From Desmodus rotundus (taxonomy: Eukaryota; Chordata; Mammalia; Chiroptera; Phyllostomidae), in assembly GCF_022682495.2 (NCBI RefSeq), contig NC_071398.1:89865705-89929704 (forward strand): a DNA stretch of 64,000 nucleotides. The letters are read 5' to 3'. A model generated the notes under the pieces. It made no database searches. It had not been told where the DNA came from and saw nothing but the letters and a program-made list of their open reading frames with translations. This document shows, one piece after another, positions 24,015-34,759 of this stretch (position 1 is the first letter of the stretch; every line of letters begins with the position of its first letter). The translations under genes and the position numbers were made by a program.

Positions 24015-24705
24015 CTTCCCGGTAGACCAGGTGATGCTGTACTTACGTTTGTATCCCCAGCATCTAGCACAGTACCCAGCACACAAAGGTATTCAGTAAG
24101 TGTTCTTTGAACACAAGTTCACTAGAGCTTCAGATTTCTACTTAATCATGACTTCCAATTTTTCACAGTAAAGCAAAAGTTCTGAAGTTCTTAGCTATTC
24201 AATAATAGTTTTTAGTTTGGAGGGAAAAATCTGACAAATACTGGCTGACTCAATAGGACTTAGGTTGGTTTTTCCCAGTTTGGACTTCCTCCCGACAGTT
24301 CTGAGAGTAAGAGCAGAATCCACGCCCTAAATGTGTATTTGAGCACCTGTTTAAGCAAGATCATGCCGCTCTAGATCCTTGAGAACAACCTACTATCATG
24401 TATTAATTAGTGTCTCGCCGGGAGGTAAGCGCACGGGTCGGGAACTCCAAAGGTTTTGCTTATTACTCTTCCCCAGTGCCAAGAACGGTGCCTGGCGCAG
24501 AAGAGGTGCTTGAGAAATATTTATGAAAATTAGTGAGTTCAGCAACTAACTGCACACAGCCTTCTTCACGAAAAATGTTTTAGCTGGTCTGAGAATTGGT
24601 TCTCTACGATCCCATCAACATTTGCATTTGGTTTGTTTCCAGGCGCTGGCCGCTGGAGGAGTAGGGTCCATTGTTCGCGTGCTGACCGCCAGGAAAACCG
24701 TGTAG
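17819..24705 (+). CDS. ARPC5: ARPC5, Arp2/3 complex subunit 5 (p16-Arc), whole gene
   Basis: The gene encodes p16-Arc, the smallest subunit of the seven-protein Arp2/3 complex, which nucleates branched actin filaments in the cytoplasm. Four coding exons join as 17819-17961, 20282-20354, 22024-22200 and 24643-24705 (stop included), giving 151 codons, the same length as the human protein and nearly identical to it as I remember it. The start [13 protein letters not shown] is set by homology; -3 is G. No in-frame stop precedes it until before 17,159, so the start is not bounded by a stop. Introns 2 and 3 are ordinary GT-AG; intron 1 is an AT-AC U12-type intron. The acidic N-terminal part ([19 protein letters not shown]) is in exon 1, and the helical body is in exons 2-4. 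Nothing suggests loss of function. Confidence 0.97.
17962..17969 (+). other. U12-type AT-AC 5' splice site of ARPC5 intron 1
   Basis: ATATCCTT immediately follows exon 1 and is an exact match to the minor-spliceosome 5' splice-site consensus (ATATCCTT). It would pair with U11 and later with U6atac snRNA. No nearby GT gives the right reading frame with exon 2. Confidence 0.93.
17970..20268 (+). other. ARPC5 intron 1 interior
   Basis: This is intron DNA of about 2.3 kb. The first 350 bases belong to the CpG island; the rest is AT-rich single-copy-looking sequence. I see no exon or RNA gene. Short open frames at 18.0-18.4 kb are by-products of the GC-rich island. Confidence 0.7.
20269..20281 (+). 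other. U12 branch site and AC 3' splice site, ARPC5 intron 1
   Basis: CCCTTAAC just upstream resembles the U12 branch consensus (TTCCTTAAC). The terminal AC is at 20,280-20,281, about 11 bases from the branch adenosine, the short spacing typical of minor introns. Together with the 5' site this defines an AT-AC intron. Confidence 0.9.
20282..20354 (+). CDS. ARPC5: ARPC5 coding exon 2
   Basis: The exon contributes the third base of Gln48 and then [20 protein letters not shown] through to AVK (codon 72), 73 bases. It is followed by an ordinary GTGAGT donor at 20,355. The sequence matches human ARPC5 as remembered. Confidence 0.97.
20460..20865 (-). mobile_element. Antisense old LINE-1 fragment
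   Basis: Phrases such as 'agagcaatgaacatctttcc', 'tccctagaagtgaaccactg' and 'cccaattgcccttctgaaac' are diverged forms of a frequent antisense L1M/HAL1 stretch. It lies in ARPC5 intron 2 and is not coding. Confidence 0.6.
20866..21500 (+). other. ARPC5 intron 2, unassigned part
   Basis: Nothing recognisable is present beyond a G-run near 21,061 and general AT-richness. No exon or RNA gene is seen. Confidence 0.5.
21500..21990 (+). repeat. L2-like LINE fragment
   Basis: The C/T-rich text with 'aataactccctacctcgtct', 'ttccaacgtcataaagccaa' and 'gtactttcctcagtgtcccc' resembles the L2 3' region in sense orientation. It ends just before the exon 3 acceptor, whose pyrimidine tract it may have supplied. 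The call is by eye. Confidence 0.5.
22024..22200 (+). CDS. ARPC5: ARPC5 coding exon 3
   Basis: The exon is 59 codons in phase 0, from [20 protein letters not shown] to AVLLQWHEK (codons 73-131), with a TTTACCCTCAG acceptor and GTGAGC donor. It encodes most of the helical core that packs against ARPC4 in the complex (known structure). The residues appear identical to human as I remember it. Confidence 0.97.
22400..22925 (+). mobile_element. LINE-1 3' end, old
   Basis: The text 'gaaaacattatgcccagtga' with 'ataagccaaatactgtacga', 'aggataggcaaattcataaa' and 'gacagaaagtgggttagagg' follows an L1M 3' end in sense orientation, then a 3' UTR with 'ggtggtggtgatgtctgtac'. It lies in ARPC5 intron 3 and is not coding. 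Confidence 0.75.
23440..24120 (+). repeat. L2 LINE 3' end
   Basis: A C/T-rich stretch with 'ccttacctgaccattccaca' and 'gtagcccccaaagcacagct' ends in 'cccagcatctagcacagtac' and 'attcagtaagtgttctttga', the usual L2 terminal phrases. A compound microsatellite sits inside it at 23,945-24,011. Confidence 0.7.
23945..24011. repeat. Compound pentanucleotide and (GT)n microsatellite
   Basis: About four TGGTG-type units run into about four TATAG units and then into a GT run (about 23,984-24,010). Each unit differs from the next by a simple step, so the array probably grew by slippage after point changes. Confidence 0.85.
24643..24705 (+). CDS. ARPC5: ARPC5 coding exon 4 and stop
   Basis: The final 20 codons, [20 protein letters not shown], plus TAG at 24,703-24,705. 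The acceptor is TTTGTTTCCAG at 24,632-24,642. The C-terminus is as in human ARPC5. Confidence 0.97.
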   Translation, partial: ALAAGGVGSIVRVLTARKTV

Positions 24706-25985
24706 TCCGGCAGGAACTGGATAGCTCCCGCGGGCGTGGGAGTTGCTGGTACAAAGACCAAAACAACCAAATGCCACCGCTGCCCTTGGGGCAGCATCTG
24801 TTTCTCTCAGCTTTGCCTTCTCGCTTCCTCTTTCGTCTCTGTTAAAGAAGAAAATTACCTATCTGTTTTCCTTTCGTGAAAATCAGGATGCTCTCGAGGG
24901 AAGTCTTCAACAGGACTGCTTCATGCCCTCCACACTGTTTCAGTGATATGTATACCAGTGTGTATATAGCCTAGTTCACATTCAAGTTTAACTGTGCAAT
25001 TTTTAACCCCTATTGGCTGGTGGTTTTTTGTTTTTCTGTTTTTTTGTGTTTTGGTTTGGGTTTTGGCTAATAGTGATAAATTTGATGCCAATTTCCTAAC
25101 TCATTGCTAGCCAGGAAATGATTCTTGTGAAAAACATGTTCGAGAGACTGGCAGTTCTTAACATTGCAAAACTGGACCATACTTCCCTTATTTAAGCAAA
25201 ACATGTCTCTGGAACAAGTGGCAGGCGAAGACCACCGCCAGGTTCCAGCTTGTATCCAGATGGTGAGAGATAAGTCTGCTGCTTCCTCTCAACATCCAGC
25301 AATCGTGGCCTCTCGATTTCTTTGTGGTCACCAGGGTCCAGAGCAAGGAGTCTTGCTCTCTGCAAATGTGTCTATTAAATACCAGAGCCTGTTGGGTATG
25401 AGCGTAAAACTTTTGTCCCGATGGTGCGGTTCTGTTTGGGAAGACTGCTCCACGTCAGGAAGGACAGGGACACTGTGATGTAGTTCAGACTCTGGGCAGC
25501 CTCTGCATGAAATGCTCTTTTCCTTAGAGTTAAAGCAGCTGCCCTAGACGTTATGAGGTATCAAACTGGTATCTAATACGCCCTGTCAATGTCTTCAGTG
25601 TCCTTCAGGGCCATTGGGATCTCAAAAGATTTGGCTCAGACCCAAGCACACATCCTGTATTTTAGCTCAGTGTTTTTTAAGAGAAGAAAATGCCACACAG
25701 CAAAAGCGTTTACTTTGTTTTGGACAAACCAAATCGGTTCTCGGAAAAATGACCGGTGCTCACAGAGTTGTTCTTCAGTGTCTCCAGAACAAACCACCTG
25801 AGTGCGTGTGACCGGGAGGGCAGCCAGCCTGTGTTTCCTATCTCCGTGGAACACCAGTTTCACACTCACTGACGCACGCGAAAACTGGTGCAGAAATTCT
25901 GTACACTCTTGGCTGTTTTTGATACCTGCCTTTTGTTTTGTAACAGTGATAAAGTTCAAGAAAATAAAATGTCAGTGTTGAATAA
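24706..25985 (+). other. ARPC5: ARPC5 3' UTR with polyadenylation signal
   Basis: No further coding sequence is seen after the stop. AATAAA at 25,963-25,968 is followed by a T-rich downstream element, giving a 3' UTR of about 1.27 kb, a length compatible with the roughly 1.8-2 kb ARPC5 mRNA. Short open frames here have no homology I can recognise. The exact cleavage point is not determined. Confidence 0.7.
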
Positions 25986-28900
25986 TTTATTTTTCTACCT
26001 CTTACTTCAGGGCTCATGCATGTGTAGTTATTTCCTCTTTCACCCCCGGGTCCTGTACTCTTGTGACAAGAGCTAGTTTGGTGCATCAGGTGTCTAAAAC
26101 CACCTTATTCAAACGTCAGGTAGCAGAGAAGGGGGGAGACTCACTAGTGACGTCAGAGCCCTTCGGAGTGATTCCATCGTGCTCCCGTTGCCAGGTGAAC
26201 GGACACCCCCATTGTTGCTGCCCAGAGACCTAGACTAGAATGTGCAAAGTAGCCCAGCAGCTACAGCCACTAACTTCCAGCTTCTAAACTCTTTCTGACA
26301 CCGCAGATGTGTCTCCCCACCTGCTCACTGCAGCCTCTCTGCTTTCCCACTGTACCCGATTCCTGCTTTAAAGCTTTGGAAACCTGCAGGCAACTCAGAG
26401 GGCGCTGAGGTAAGATAAACTAAGCAATAGGTGTTAGAGGTAGTTACGGCACAACCACTTACAAACTGTAAAATGTAGACAAGATGATATTGCAATACTT
26501 TTTCGTAAGATCCTCCTTAACCTCACTTTCAAGACTGTGGTGTTGGGGGAAATTCTGGAGTTTTACATTCTATAGTCACAAAAATGGGTGTACTCAAAAT
26601 CTGCCAGTCAGCTTTACTCAGGGCAGGTAGTAAAAACAGTTAACAAATCATGCAGCAGGGGACTGAATCGGAGTGGGTGGCAGCTGGAACCAGCTGGCTG
26701 GCGGGTGCCTCCTGCCTGATGTCCACCCAGGTTACCCTGGCCGTGACACAAGTCTGTCCTGGCGGGAAGAGGGGGCCAGTCAGGGTGGATTGTGGGGAAA
26801 AAGATGCAAACGCTGAAGAGTTCTTTCAGCCCAAAAGTGGTTCTTTACCTGCCTTTCCCTTCTACTTGAATCTCTGGTATTATCCATTCATTTCAGTCAC
26901 TTGTGTTTGGTTTTGGCCACTTTTTAAAGGGGGGACATGGCACTTACGCCCATTTTTGGTCGCCAGGTGACAGCACCCTTTCACTAACAGTCATACTTTG
27001 TAGGAAGTGTGTTGATGTCTTAAAGAAATCCAGTAACACAGCAGTGAAATCAAATCTGTAGATGCCACCGATGAGCGAAATACTTCTTTTTTAAGCCCTT
27101 GCTGTGTTCCCTGGGATCGTAATGGGTGAGTAACGTCTGCTTGCTCACGAGTTGCTCTCAGCCTAAGTGAGAAGGAAGAGGAAAGCACTTAAAATCAATG
27201 TCATACAGTCTAGTGTTTGATGGCCCGTGCAGGTAGTGTGGGGGACAGGGACTTCGGGGCGGACGAGAGCAGAGTGACACAGGTCCGTCTGCACTAGGCC
27301 TGGCGGGGCAGGAGCGGAAAGAAGAGCGAGTTGAAACAGATGGCGCTGTTGCTATGGTTTTAACATAAAGGTCTAGACGGTGAAAGTTAATAAGAAGACC
27401 AGGCTTTGATAAAGTGTGGGAGGTTCGAGAAAGTCATGGGGTTATAGAAAATGGTATTTTTCAGCTGAAACAGACGATGGTCGCTTCGCCTCACCCTTTT
27501 AAAGTAGTAAAAGAATGGGAACTTCATTTTATAACAAGGAAAGCATCTTCAGTTAGTAATAAAGAGCCTTATGAAAAATGGGTATGACATCCTTTAAGTA
27601 TTTTCGATCATTTATTAAAATGGACATTATGTGTAGAGTTTTTTAGAAAGCAGTTCGTTAACATGGAAACATCAGTAGCCCTGCCTTGTGGCCCAGAGTT
27701 ACACAGATTTATGAAATACAACACAAACAGCAGGAAACCAAGGCCAGGTCCCCAGCACGTGGTGGTTATAATATGGATTTTAATTTCCAAAGCAAGATTC
27801 TGAGTGCGAGTGGGTGCGTTAAAACACAGAAGCCCTCGTTGAGTACCGCATCGGTCCCACTGTGTATCTTATCCTCAGATCAGAAGCTCAGGGAATACGT
27901 ATCAGATCACACAATTCGTAGGTCTCAGAGCCAGCATTTCATCTCACATCTGCCTGACTCCCAGGCTGTATCACGCTCCCTTCTCAAGTTCAGTGCCTGG
28001 GGAATAGAGGTGTCTCCAGGACAAATGGGGATTGGGGCTTTCTCTAGAAATCTCCAAGCTTAATGTTTGCAGAGTACTGTTGAGAGGTAAAAGCCACTCA
28101 GAGTCCTTCCGAGAGGCAAAAGTTGACAGGCGTAGAAGTCAGAAGAGATTTGCAGAGATGCTTACGACAACGGGAGGCATACCAGCATGGCGGTCTTTTC
28201 CCAGTGAGTTCTGCTTGCCTTTTGAGGACTTTTAAAGTGGTGAGGTTAGAGGCCAATACTTTAACATTCGTAACTCCACTGGAGCAGAGAAAAGTGACCG
28301 AGGGCAGTGTCTCGCATCTCACTCTTTACCCAATATTTTTAATGGGTCCCTGTTCCCCATGTTTTCGTAGATGAGGTTTTAACTGAAACTTCTATTTTGA
28401 TTAGTTTCATCATAATTCCATTTAGCAAGAACCACAGCTGCCATCTCTCATTTCATTAGCCGAGGTGAAAAGATGATTGGCCGTAACTAAAACCTACTTG
28501 CTTAATTAGCCCCTAAGCATCACTTCAGCCTCCTTCAATACCACGGCTGGGGGCTCCATTTAGATGCACCTCAGACTGGAAGCTTACGTCTCTGTCCACC
28601 CGTCTAGAGCGCCCTCACATGCCGGTTGCAAAGGCAGTTTTTGCAGGAGAAATCCTGAGAAAGGCAGGATCCCCAAGATAAATCTGGGCTTGAAGAAATC
28701 AGGTTCAAAATAGTACACCCGTGTAGATGAGGACCCAAAGCACCGTTCACCGGGCACCAACCCGACAACACATATTTGTGTTCCTTGCATGTGGCAACAC
28801 CGTGCATCAGCTGGCCTGTGGCGGGCTTGCATGGGTTTGGGTAGGTTCTAGCCCGCTGTCGTCCACCTCTATCTACCCTTTCCACATCTCATTTTGATTT

Positions 28901-29056
28901 GCCTTGCATCCTTCCCTTTCCCTAATTTGTTTCTTCTCTAATTTCTTTTTCTCTCTCATCAGTCCCTGCATCTACTGCCTGCCTTCCCTCTTCTTCTCTC
29001 TACTCCTGCCGAGGCACTCAGAGTCATTCCTACTAACTGAATACATTCCTACTAAT
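25986..29056. other. Intergenic DNA downstream of ARPC5
   Basis: No exon, RNA gene or well-kept transposon is recognised in this 3 kb. A perfect CRE palindrome, TGACGTCA, lies at 26,148-26,155. Scattered short open frames look like chance. Confidence 0.5.
26148..26155. promoter_or_regulatory. Perfect CRE palindrome
   Basis: TGACGTCA is the full CREB/ATF site. It lies about 180 bases beyond the ARPC5 polyadenylation signal in locally CpG-containing sequence. Function is not shown by sequence. Confidence 0.3.
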
Positions 29057-29297
29057 TAAATATGCAGGTGGTACCCTGGCTGGTGTGGCTCAATGGAATG
29101 AGCGCCAGCCTACGAACTAAAAGGTCACTGATTCGATTCCCAGTCAGAGCACATGCCTGGGTTGCGGGCCAGGTCCCCAACAAGGGGCACGTGAGAGGCA
29201 ATGGCACATTGATGTTTCTCTCCCTCTCTTTCTCCCTCCCTTCCCCTCCCTAAAATAAATAAGTAAAATAAAATACATAAGTAAATATGCAGGTGGT
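29057..29297 (+). mobile_element. VES SINE with 16-bp target-site duplication
   Basis: A full-length bat VES SINE spans about 29,073-29,281. It begins 'ccctggctggtgtggctcaa', has tRNA-like A and B boxes (the B box in 'ggtcactgattcgattccca'), then 'cacatgcctgggttgcgggc', a CT-rich part and an A-rich tail with AATAAATAAG units. The 16 bases TAAATATGCAGGTGGT occur perfectly at 29,057-29,072 and 29,282-29,297. This is LINE-driven retroposition and fairly young, because the duplication is perfect. Confidence 0.95.
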
Positions 29298-30540
29298 GCT
29301 CAGGCAGGGTCTTTTAGGTAATGGCCTCCCAACAAGAACCTCCCACTGACTGAAAATGCTTGAATGGCTTATTTCTAAACTGAGAAAATGCTTTTATTTT
29401 CACAGATTGCTTTGGCTAACGATTGAGCAAATAACCCAAAATCTAAGGCTAATTTTTAGATACATAATTTTCCCTTTAGATTTACAAATCATTTCACCTT
29501 ACTGACAGTGCTAGAGAGTGCCAAAAGTGATTGGGAATGGGAGGGTGGGGCCAATAAAAAACAAACCTAATGGGCTGTAAAGAGTTTAGAAAGGGGTGCT
29601 CTAAAACAAGATCCTTCATACTCCTGCCGTGGGCCTTTCTCCCATCCCCTCTCCCCCTCAGCCCAACATGGCTGACGCTGGAATAATAGAGAACTCGTGG
29701 AAACCCCAGGGCCGGAACATTCTGTGCACTAAACTGCGGGTGCCCTCGGTACTCACTCACCAAGGTGCAGGAGGAGCCGGGGGCGCACAGAAGCCCAGCA
29801 TGTCAGCCACCTCAAGGTGGTGCTACTTCCCCACGTGGGCCAGCCAACCCCAAGCCAAGCCGTGGGACGCTGTTCAGCTTACTTTTCTGTTGTCCTTTCT
29901 CATTCACGTTACTTGGGTGTTTAAAAATTATACACACAAATTGTCTTCATCAACACCTCTTACCTCTCTATGTAACAGTTCCCTAAAGCCATACAATGCA
30001 AATTGAATAGTACATGACACCTGAATTTCACAGCCCAGCACGCCGAGACTCCCGTATTTCTCCACCCAGCATTTAGCTGGCACTCTCTAGGACATATCCT
30101 CTCGGCCCGCCTCTGCTAGACTATACGGCCTTCCTGCAGTCACAGTCGCTGTGTCGTACTCATTCTCCACAGTCCCTTGAATAGCTGATGCACAATAATG
30201 ACTGAGCCAAGTCACCCGACTCAGGTGTCCCCAGGTTATATGCACAGCTCCTGGGGTGCCTGAACAGGACAATATATCAAAAGCCCAAACTGAAAACTAT
30301 ACAAAGAGTAAAATGACACCCCTTGGGTTCAAATAGCTTAGATCCAATCAAGTTTAGTCACAACCCAACTCACCCCGATGTGGACATTGAGGCAGAGACT
30401 TAGGCGGCAATCAGAGCCACCATGGGCAGCACGGGCAGCCTTTGTACTGGGCAGCTGTACACAAGTCACCAGGGAAAGTGGCCGAGGAACAGAATTCCCG
30501 CTGACCTCTGGCTGCCAGCGGCACCATGGGAATTTACACA
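29298..30540. other. Intergenic DNA
   Basis: No exon, RNA gene or named repeat is recognised. Open frames around 29.6-30.0 kb overlap on both strands without recognisable domains. Confidence 0.45.
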
Positions 30541-30544
30541 GAAC

Positions 30545-31500
30545 AAACAGTTTTCACTATTTCATTATTCATCATCCCTTTGTTTATACAAATACTAGCC
30601 TACCACACATAGTGTTCTATGCCTTGCGTTTTCATTAACAGTATATTTTGACAATAATTTCCTATTAGTACATAGAGAACTTCCTTATTCCCTTTTATGC
30701 ATGCATAATATTCGGTTATAAAAATAAATGTACTGGAATTTACCTCACCATTTCCTCATTGATCTAGATAATTTCTAATGTTTTGCCATCGCAAAGGATG
30801 TTACAGTGCCTAACACTGTACCGCATCCCCCAAGCCACTTTGCCTATGTCGTAAACCTAGTTATAGATAAATTCCCAAAAGCGTTTAGGTCAAAGGGCAT
30901 GCATTTAGAATTTTAGTAGATAAGGCTAGATCACCTTCTTTAGAAGTCCTATCAATTACACTTCCTCTGGCCACGTGGGAGATTACTTGTCTTCCCAGCC
31001 CAGTCCCTGCCTTAAGAGCTTGTCATTAAATATCTTTATCTTCAGAAACCTGGTACGTTAAAAAGTGTACATACATGCATGAGGTTGAACATCTTTTCAT
31101 AGGTTTAAGAGTTGGCCATATTTCCATATTTCCTTTGTCTCTATATGTATTCCTATGTGTCTTCATGCTTGTATTTCTGTATTTCCTTTGCCCAACTGAT
31201 GGCCCTTTCTTACAGATTTGTAGAAGCTTCTTCTATCATAGGGGTGTGAATTCTTTTGTTTGTAATAGAAATGTCAAATATTTTCTCACATTTGGTCTTT
31301 TGACTTTATGATAGTTTTTACCATTTGTAAAGTTATTTTATTTTATATAAGTGAGTTTATTAATCTTTTTATAGCATTTAAGCTTCAAGTCATGACTAGT
31401 TTGTCCTCACGCAAAAGTCCCACATGGCTCCTAACTCACCTTTCTCAGGACTTGAGGGTATTTTGCTTAAGATATTCAGCCCAAACTACCCACAATGTTT
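30545..31500 (-). mobile_element. Antisense old LINE-1/HAL1 fragment
   Basis: T-rich text with 'ttcattaacagtatattttg', 'atttcctcattgatctagat', 'ttataaaaataaatg' and 'tttcttacagatttgtagaa' reads like antisense L1M or HAL1. It is heavily diverged. Exact subfamily and ends cannot be set by eye. Confidence 0.5.
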
Positions 31501-32207
31501 TATACGTTAAGGTACAATCTCACTGTCATTCAATCAAATATCTACATGCCAGGGGCTACTTAAAGTAAGTAAGATACAATTCTTATCTTTCAGGACCTAG
31601 ATTCTAAGGAACAGATACACAACCAATTACTGCTGTTCTTCAGGGAACAAGTTATAATAGAGGAAGGAATAGTCAGCCTATCACATGGGGAGTAATTACC
31701 TCTCCAAGGCTGAACGTTAGGGAAAAGCTGAAAAACCCGTCTCACTGGGTTTTGAAGGCTACATAGGAGTTTGCTAGATAAAGAAATAGCACGATATCAG
31801 AAATCACACAATTAGTCAGCATTCCAGAATCCTGTTCATTATTGGTATTAAACCAAGTTAATTGAGTGATGCCACAGTACCTACTACTAAGTGATCGAGC
31901 ACTGGTTCCAAATTTTCTTGGTCCTCAGATACAAAGCATGTTAATTTTTTTTTTTAACCAGATGTAATACCCTGTGTTTATTCTAGGCAGAGGAAAAACA
32001 TCTGCTGCAGAGACACAGCCACTTATGAATGACATGCCACAGATGTTGGGCCAGGAAGTATCCAGGCAAGGCACACACTGGCTGGTGGTGAGACTGGGGT
32101 GCTGGGCTGAGTAGGGCACCGTGGGGCCAGCAGGCAGGCAGACCACAATGGCGATGTCTGCCATTTAGAGGGGAGAAATTACAGCACACGTGGCAGTCAA
32201 TTATATG

Positions 32208-32411
32208 TTTTTTAAAGATTTTATTTATTTTTAGAGAGAGGGGAAGGGAAGGAAAAGGAGGGAGAGAAACACCAATGTGTGGTTGCCTGTCACACACCCC
32301 CTACTGGGGACCTGACCCACAACCCAGGCATGTGCCCTGACTGGGAATCAAACCAGCAACCCTTTGGTTCACAGGCTGGCACTCAGTCCATTGAGCCACA
32401 CCAGCCAGGGC
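32208..32411 (-). mobile_element. VES SINE, antisense
   Basis: It starts with 'ttttaaagattttatttatt', then 'gagaaacaccaatgtgtggt', 'caacccaggcatgtgccctg', 'tgggaatcaaaccagcaacc' and ends 'gagccacaccagccagggc'. Flanks carry similar CAATTAT(AT)GTT sequences (near 32,198 and 32,412) that could be a diverged target-site duplication. Confidence 0.92.
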
Positions 32412-32999
32412 CAATTATGTTCAATTCCTGAGTTAGTTGACCCCAGCCTTTATCTACAGCCCCATTCCCTACTAAAAGTAAGGCTGTCTCATAGGATAAC
32501 TCCAGGGGGCCCCATGGCACACTGTCGTGTTCTAAGGGGTGCCACTCATAGGGAATTGGTGTAAATGATGCTCCCTGATACTGTTCAACATACTATTAAC
32601 TAAAGCTCTGCTTAACTTCAAGTGCCAACCCCCCCCAAAATCAAACCCACATTTCTCTACAGGCCTGCACCGTTCTTGCTTTTATTCTGACTCAGCTTCC
32701 TCTCCTTCATCAGTCACAGGACAAAACAAGTCCCCCAGGAAGCCCCTCAGTTTTGAAGTTCAGGCACCAGAGCCAGACTGACTACTCTTTCTCAGTTTCA
32801 CGTCCAAAGTCCCGGGGAAGGAGTCTGATTGGCTCAGCTTGAGTTTAGACCCAACCTCCGGATCAATCAACTGTGCACCACACTTAACTTATATGGAGAC
32901 TTTCATTGTCACCCTGTGGATGGAATATAAAGAAAGAAAAGTTTTCAGAAATAGGGGATTCTTATTACAGAAAACAGTGAATGTGTATTTCATATACAG

Positions 33000-33425
33000 T
33001 CAGGTGTCACCTAACGATGGGAATGCGTTCTGAGAAATGCATCATTAGGTGACTTCCTCACGGTATGAACAGGCTGGAGTGCACTCCACAAACCTAGGTG
33101 ATATACCTACTACACACCGAGGCTGTATGGTGTAGCCTCTCGCTCCTAGGCTGCACACCTGTCCAGCATGTTACCGTACTGAGTGCTGCAGGCAATTGTA
33201 ACACAGTGATAAACATTTGTGCATCTAGACATAGAAATGATACAATGAAAATACAATATAAAATCTAAAAATGGTATACCTTTATAGGGCACTTATCATG
33301 AATGGAGCTTACAGGACTGCAGCATGCTTTGGGTGAGTCATGTGTGGGTGATTAGTGAATGTCAAGTGTACGTTATTACACTACTGTAGACAAGGCAGGA
33401 GCTGCAATTCTGTGGCCTAACATTT
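33000..33425 (+). repeat. Ancient interspersed repeat, probably a DNA transposon
   Basis: The text 'gtcacctaacgatgggaatg' with 'cgttctgagaaatgcatcat' and 'taggtgacttcctcac', followed by 'tatagggcacttatcatgaa', is a widely repeated mammalian sequence. I recognise the pattern but am not certain of the family name (MARNA-like is my best guess). The first 60 bases contain an internal inverted repeat around CACCTAA/TTAGGTG. Confidence 0.55.
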
Positions 33426-33660
33426 AAAGTCACATACAATGACATCTGCAGTATTCCACTGGTCCCACGAGCCAGCTGTGCTTCCTCGTGGAACTAAACA
33501 AGGGTGTGAATACCGGGACGCATGGAAGATGGAAAGTCACCTTGGCAGCCGGCTACCACAAAGACCTCTGTTTGGCCCTCACATTTTAAGGCCCCGGATG
33601 TATGAAACATTTGTACAAAGGAGTCAGGGTGTGATTCATTCCCTGATACTTCTCTCCCAC

Positions 33661-33742
33661 CCAAGTACCAACCAGGCCTGACCCTGCTTAGCTTCCAAGG
33701 TCAGATGAGACCAGGCGCATTCAGGGTGGTAGGGCCCTAGAC
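33661..33742 (-). pseudogene. 5S rRNA retropseudogene, nucleotides 1-82
   Basis: Read on the - strand from 33,742, the sequence follows vertebrate 5S rRNA positions 1-82 with about 10 differences. Landmarks are CTACCACCCTGAA, GGAAGCTAAGCAGGGTC and GGCCTGGTTGGTACTTGG. It stops there and lacks the last third of 5S, so it cannot be a functional 5S gene. TGATACTTCTCT occurs on both sides (33,644-33,655 and 33,747-33,758), suggesting a target-site duplication. No A-tail is present. Confidence 0.88.
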
Positions 33743-33944
33743 TCCATGATACTTCTCTACCTCCCCTAGTACTACCCTCAGTTTCCAAATTCAGAAACTC
33801 CAGTGAAAGTCTTAAAAGGTGACCTTCTCAGACAGGTAGAGTTAACTAACAAGTTTCTACCCCCAACACCTCTGCCACATTCAAGCAACTAAGAGATCAC
33901 ATTCATTTTCCTACTATGTCACCTATCTGCTACTCCATAAAATC

Positions 33945-34545
33945 ACCACAAAACTTAGAAACTTGAAGCAATATACATTTATCATCTCACAGTTGCTGTG
34001 GGTCAAGAATTTGGGCACAACTTAGCTGGGTCCTCTGGCTCAGGGTCTCTCCCAAGGATACCATCCGATTTTGGGTCTGGGAGTGACAGTCCCCTTGAGG
34101 TCCCAGAAAGGCAGGGTCGGTTTTGCATAGGTCGCTGGACCAAGGGCCTCAGTTTCACACCAGCTGTTGTCAGAGGCTGTCCTCGGCCACGTGGGCCTCT
34201 CAATAGCACAGCTCAATATGATGGCCAATGTCATCCAAATAAGCAAGTGAGAGAGCGCTAGCAAGATGGAAATCACAGCCTTCATCACCTCATCTTGCAA
34301 GTGACATCCCATCATTTTGGATGTATTCTCTCTCTTTTTTTCTTTTTGGGTTTTTTTAGTTCATTTTTTATTTGAATTTTCTTTTGTTTTCTTTTGGTTA
34401 TTATTGGGTTTTTTCCTTATTTTCTTTGCTGCATTTTCTTCATCAGAGGCAAGGCTGCAGGTCTACTCCCTATTCAAGGAGAGGAGATTGCACAGAGGCA
34501 TGAATGCCGGAAGCCGGGATCACTGGGGGCCATGGGCTCCCCACG
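33945..34545 (+). repeat. Ancient interspersed repeat, family not assigned
   Basis: The text 'tctcacagttgctgtgggtc', 'cttagctgggtcctctggct' and 'ggccacgtgggcctctcaat' is a common mammalian repeat seen many times in genomes. A matching tail ('gggatcactgggggccat') follows a T-rich interruption at 34,317-34,440. A related tail also occurs at about 33,490-33,560. I cannot name the family with confidence. Confidence 0.45.
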
Positions 34546-34759
34546 ACACTGATTAAGGCCCCTGAGCGAAGGAACGTCTATGTCTCTGCCAACAGCACCT
34601 TCCACTGCACATTCCGCTCACTTTACTACTTCACCCTCCTTCGGGACCGACTCTGTGAAGATCGCCCCACCTGGAGTTTCTGGAAGCAGTCATGGGAAAA
34701 ATCCTCTGTCCTCACCAGTTTCCAGACTTCTTCCTTTGTCTTGAAAGAACAAACAAAAA

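Noticed and set aside
33661..33742. A working 5S rRNA gene
   Set aside because: It lacks the final third of the molecule and has about 10 changes in 82 bases.
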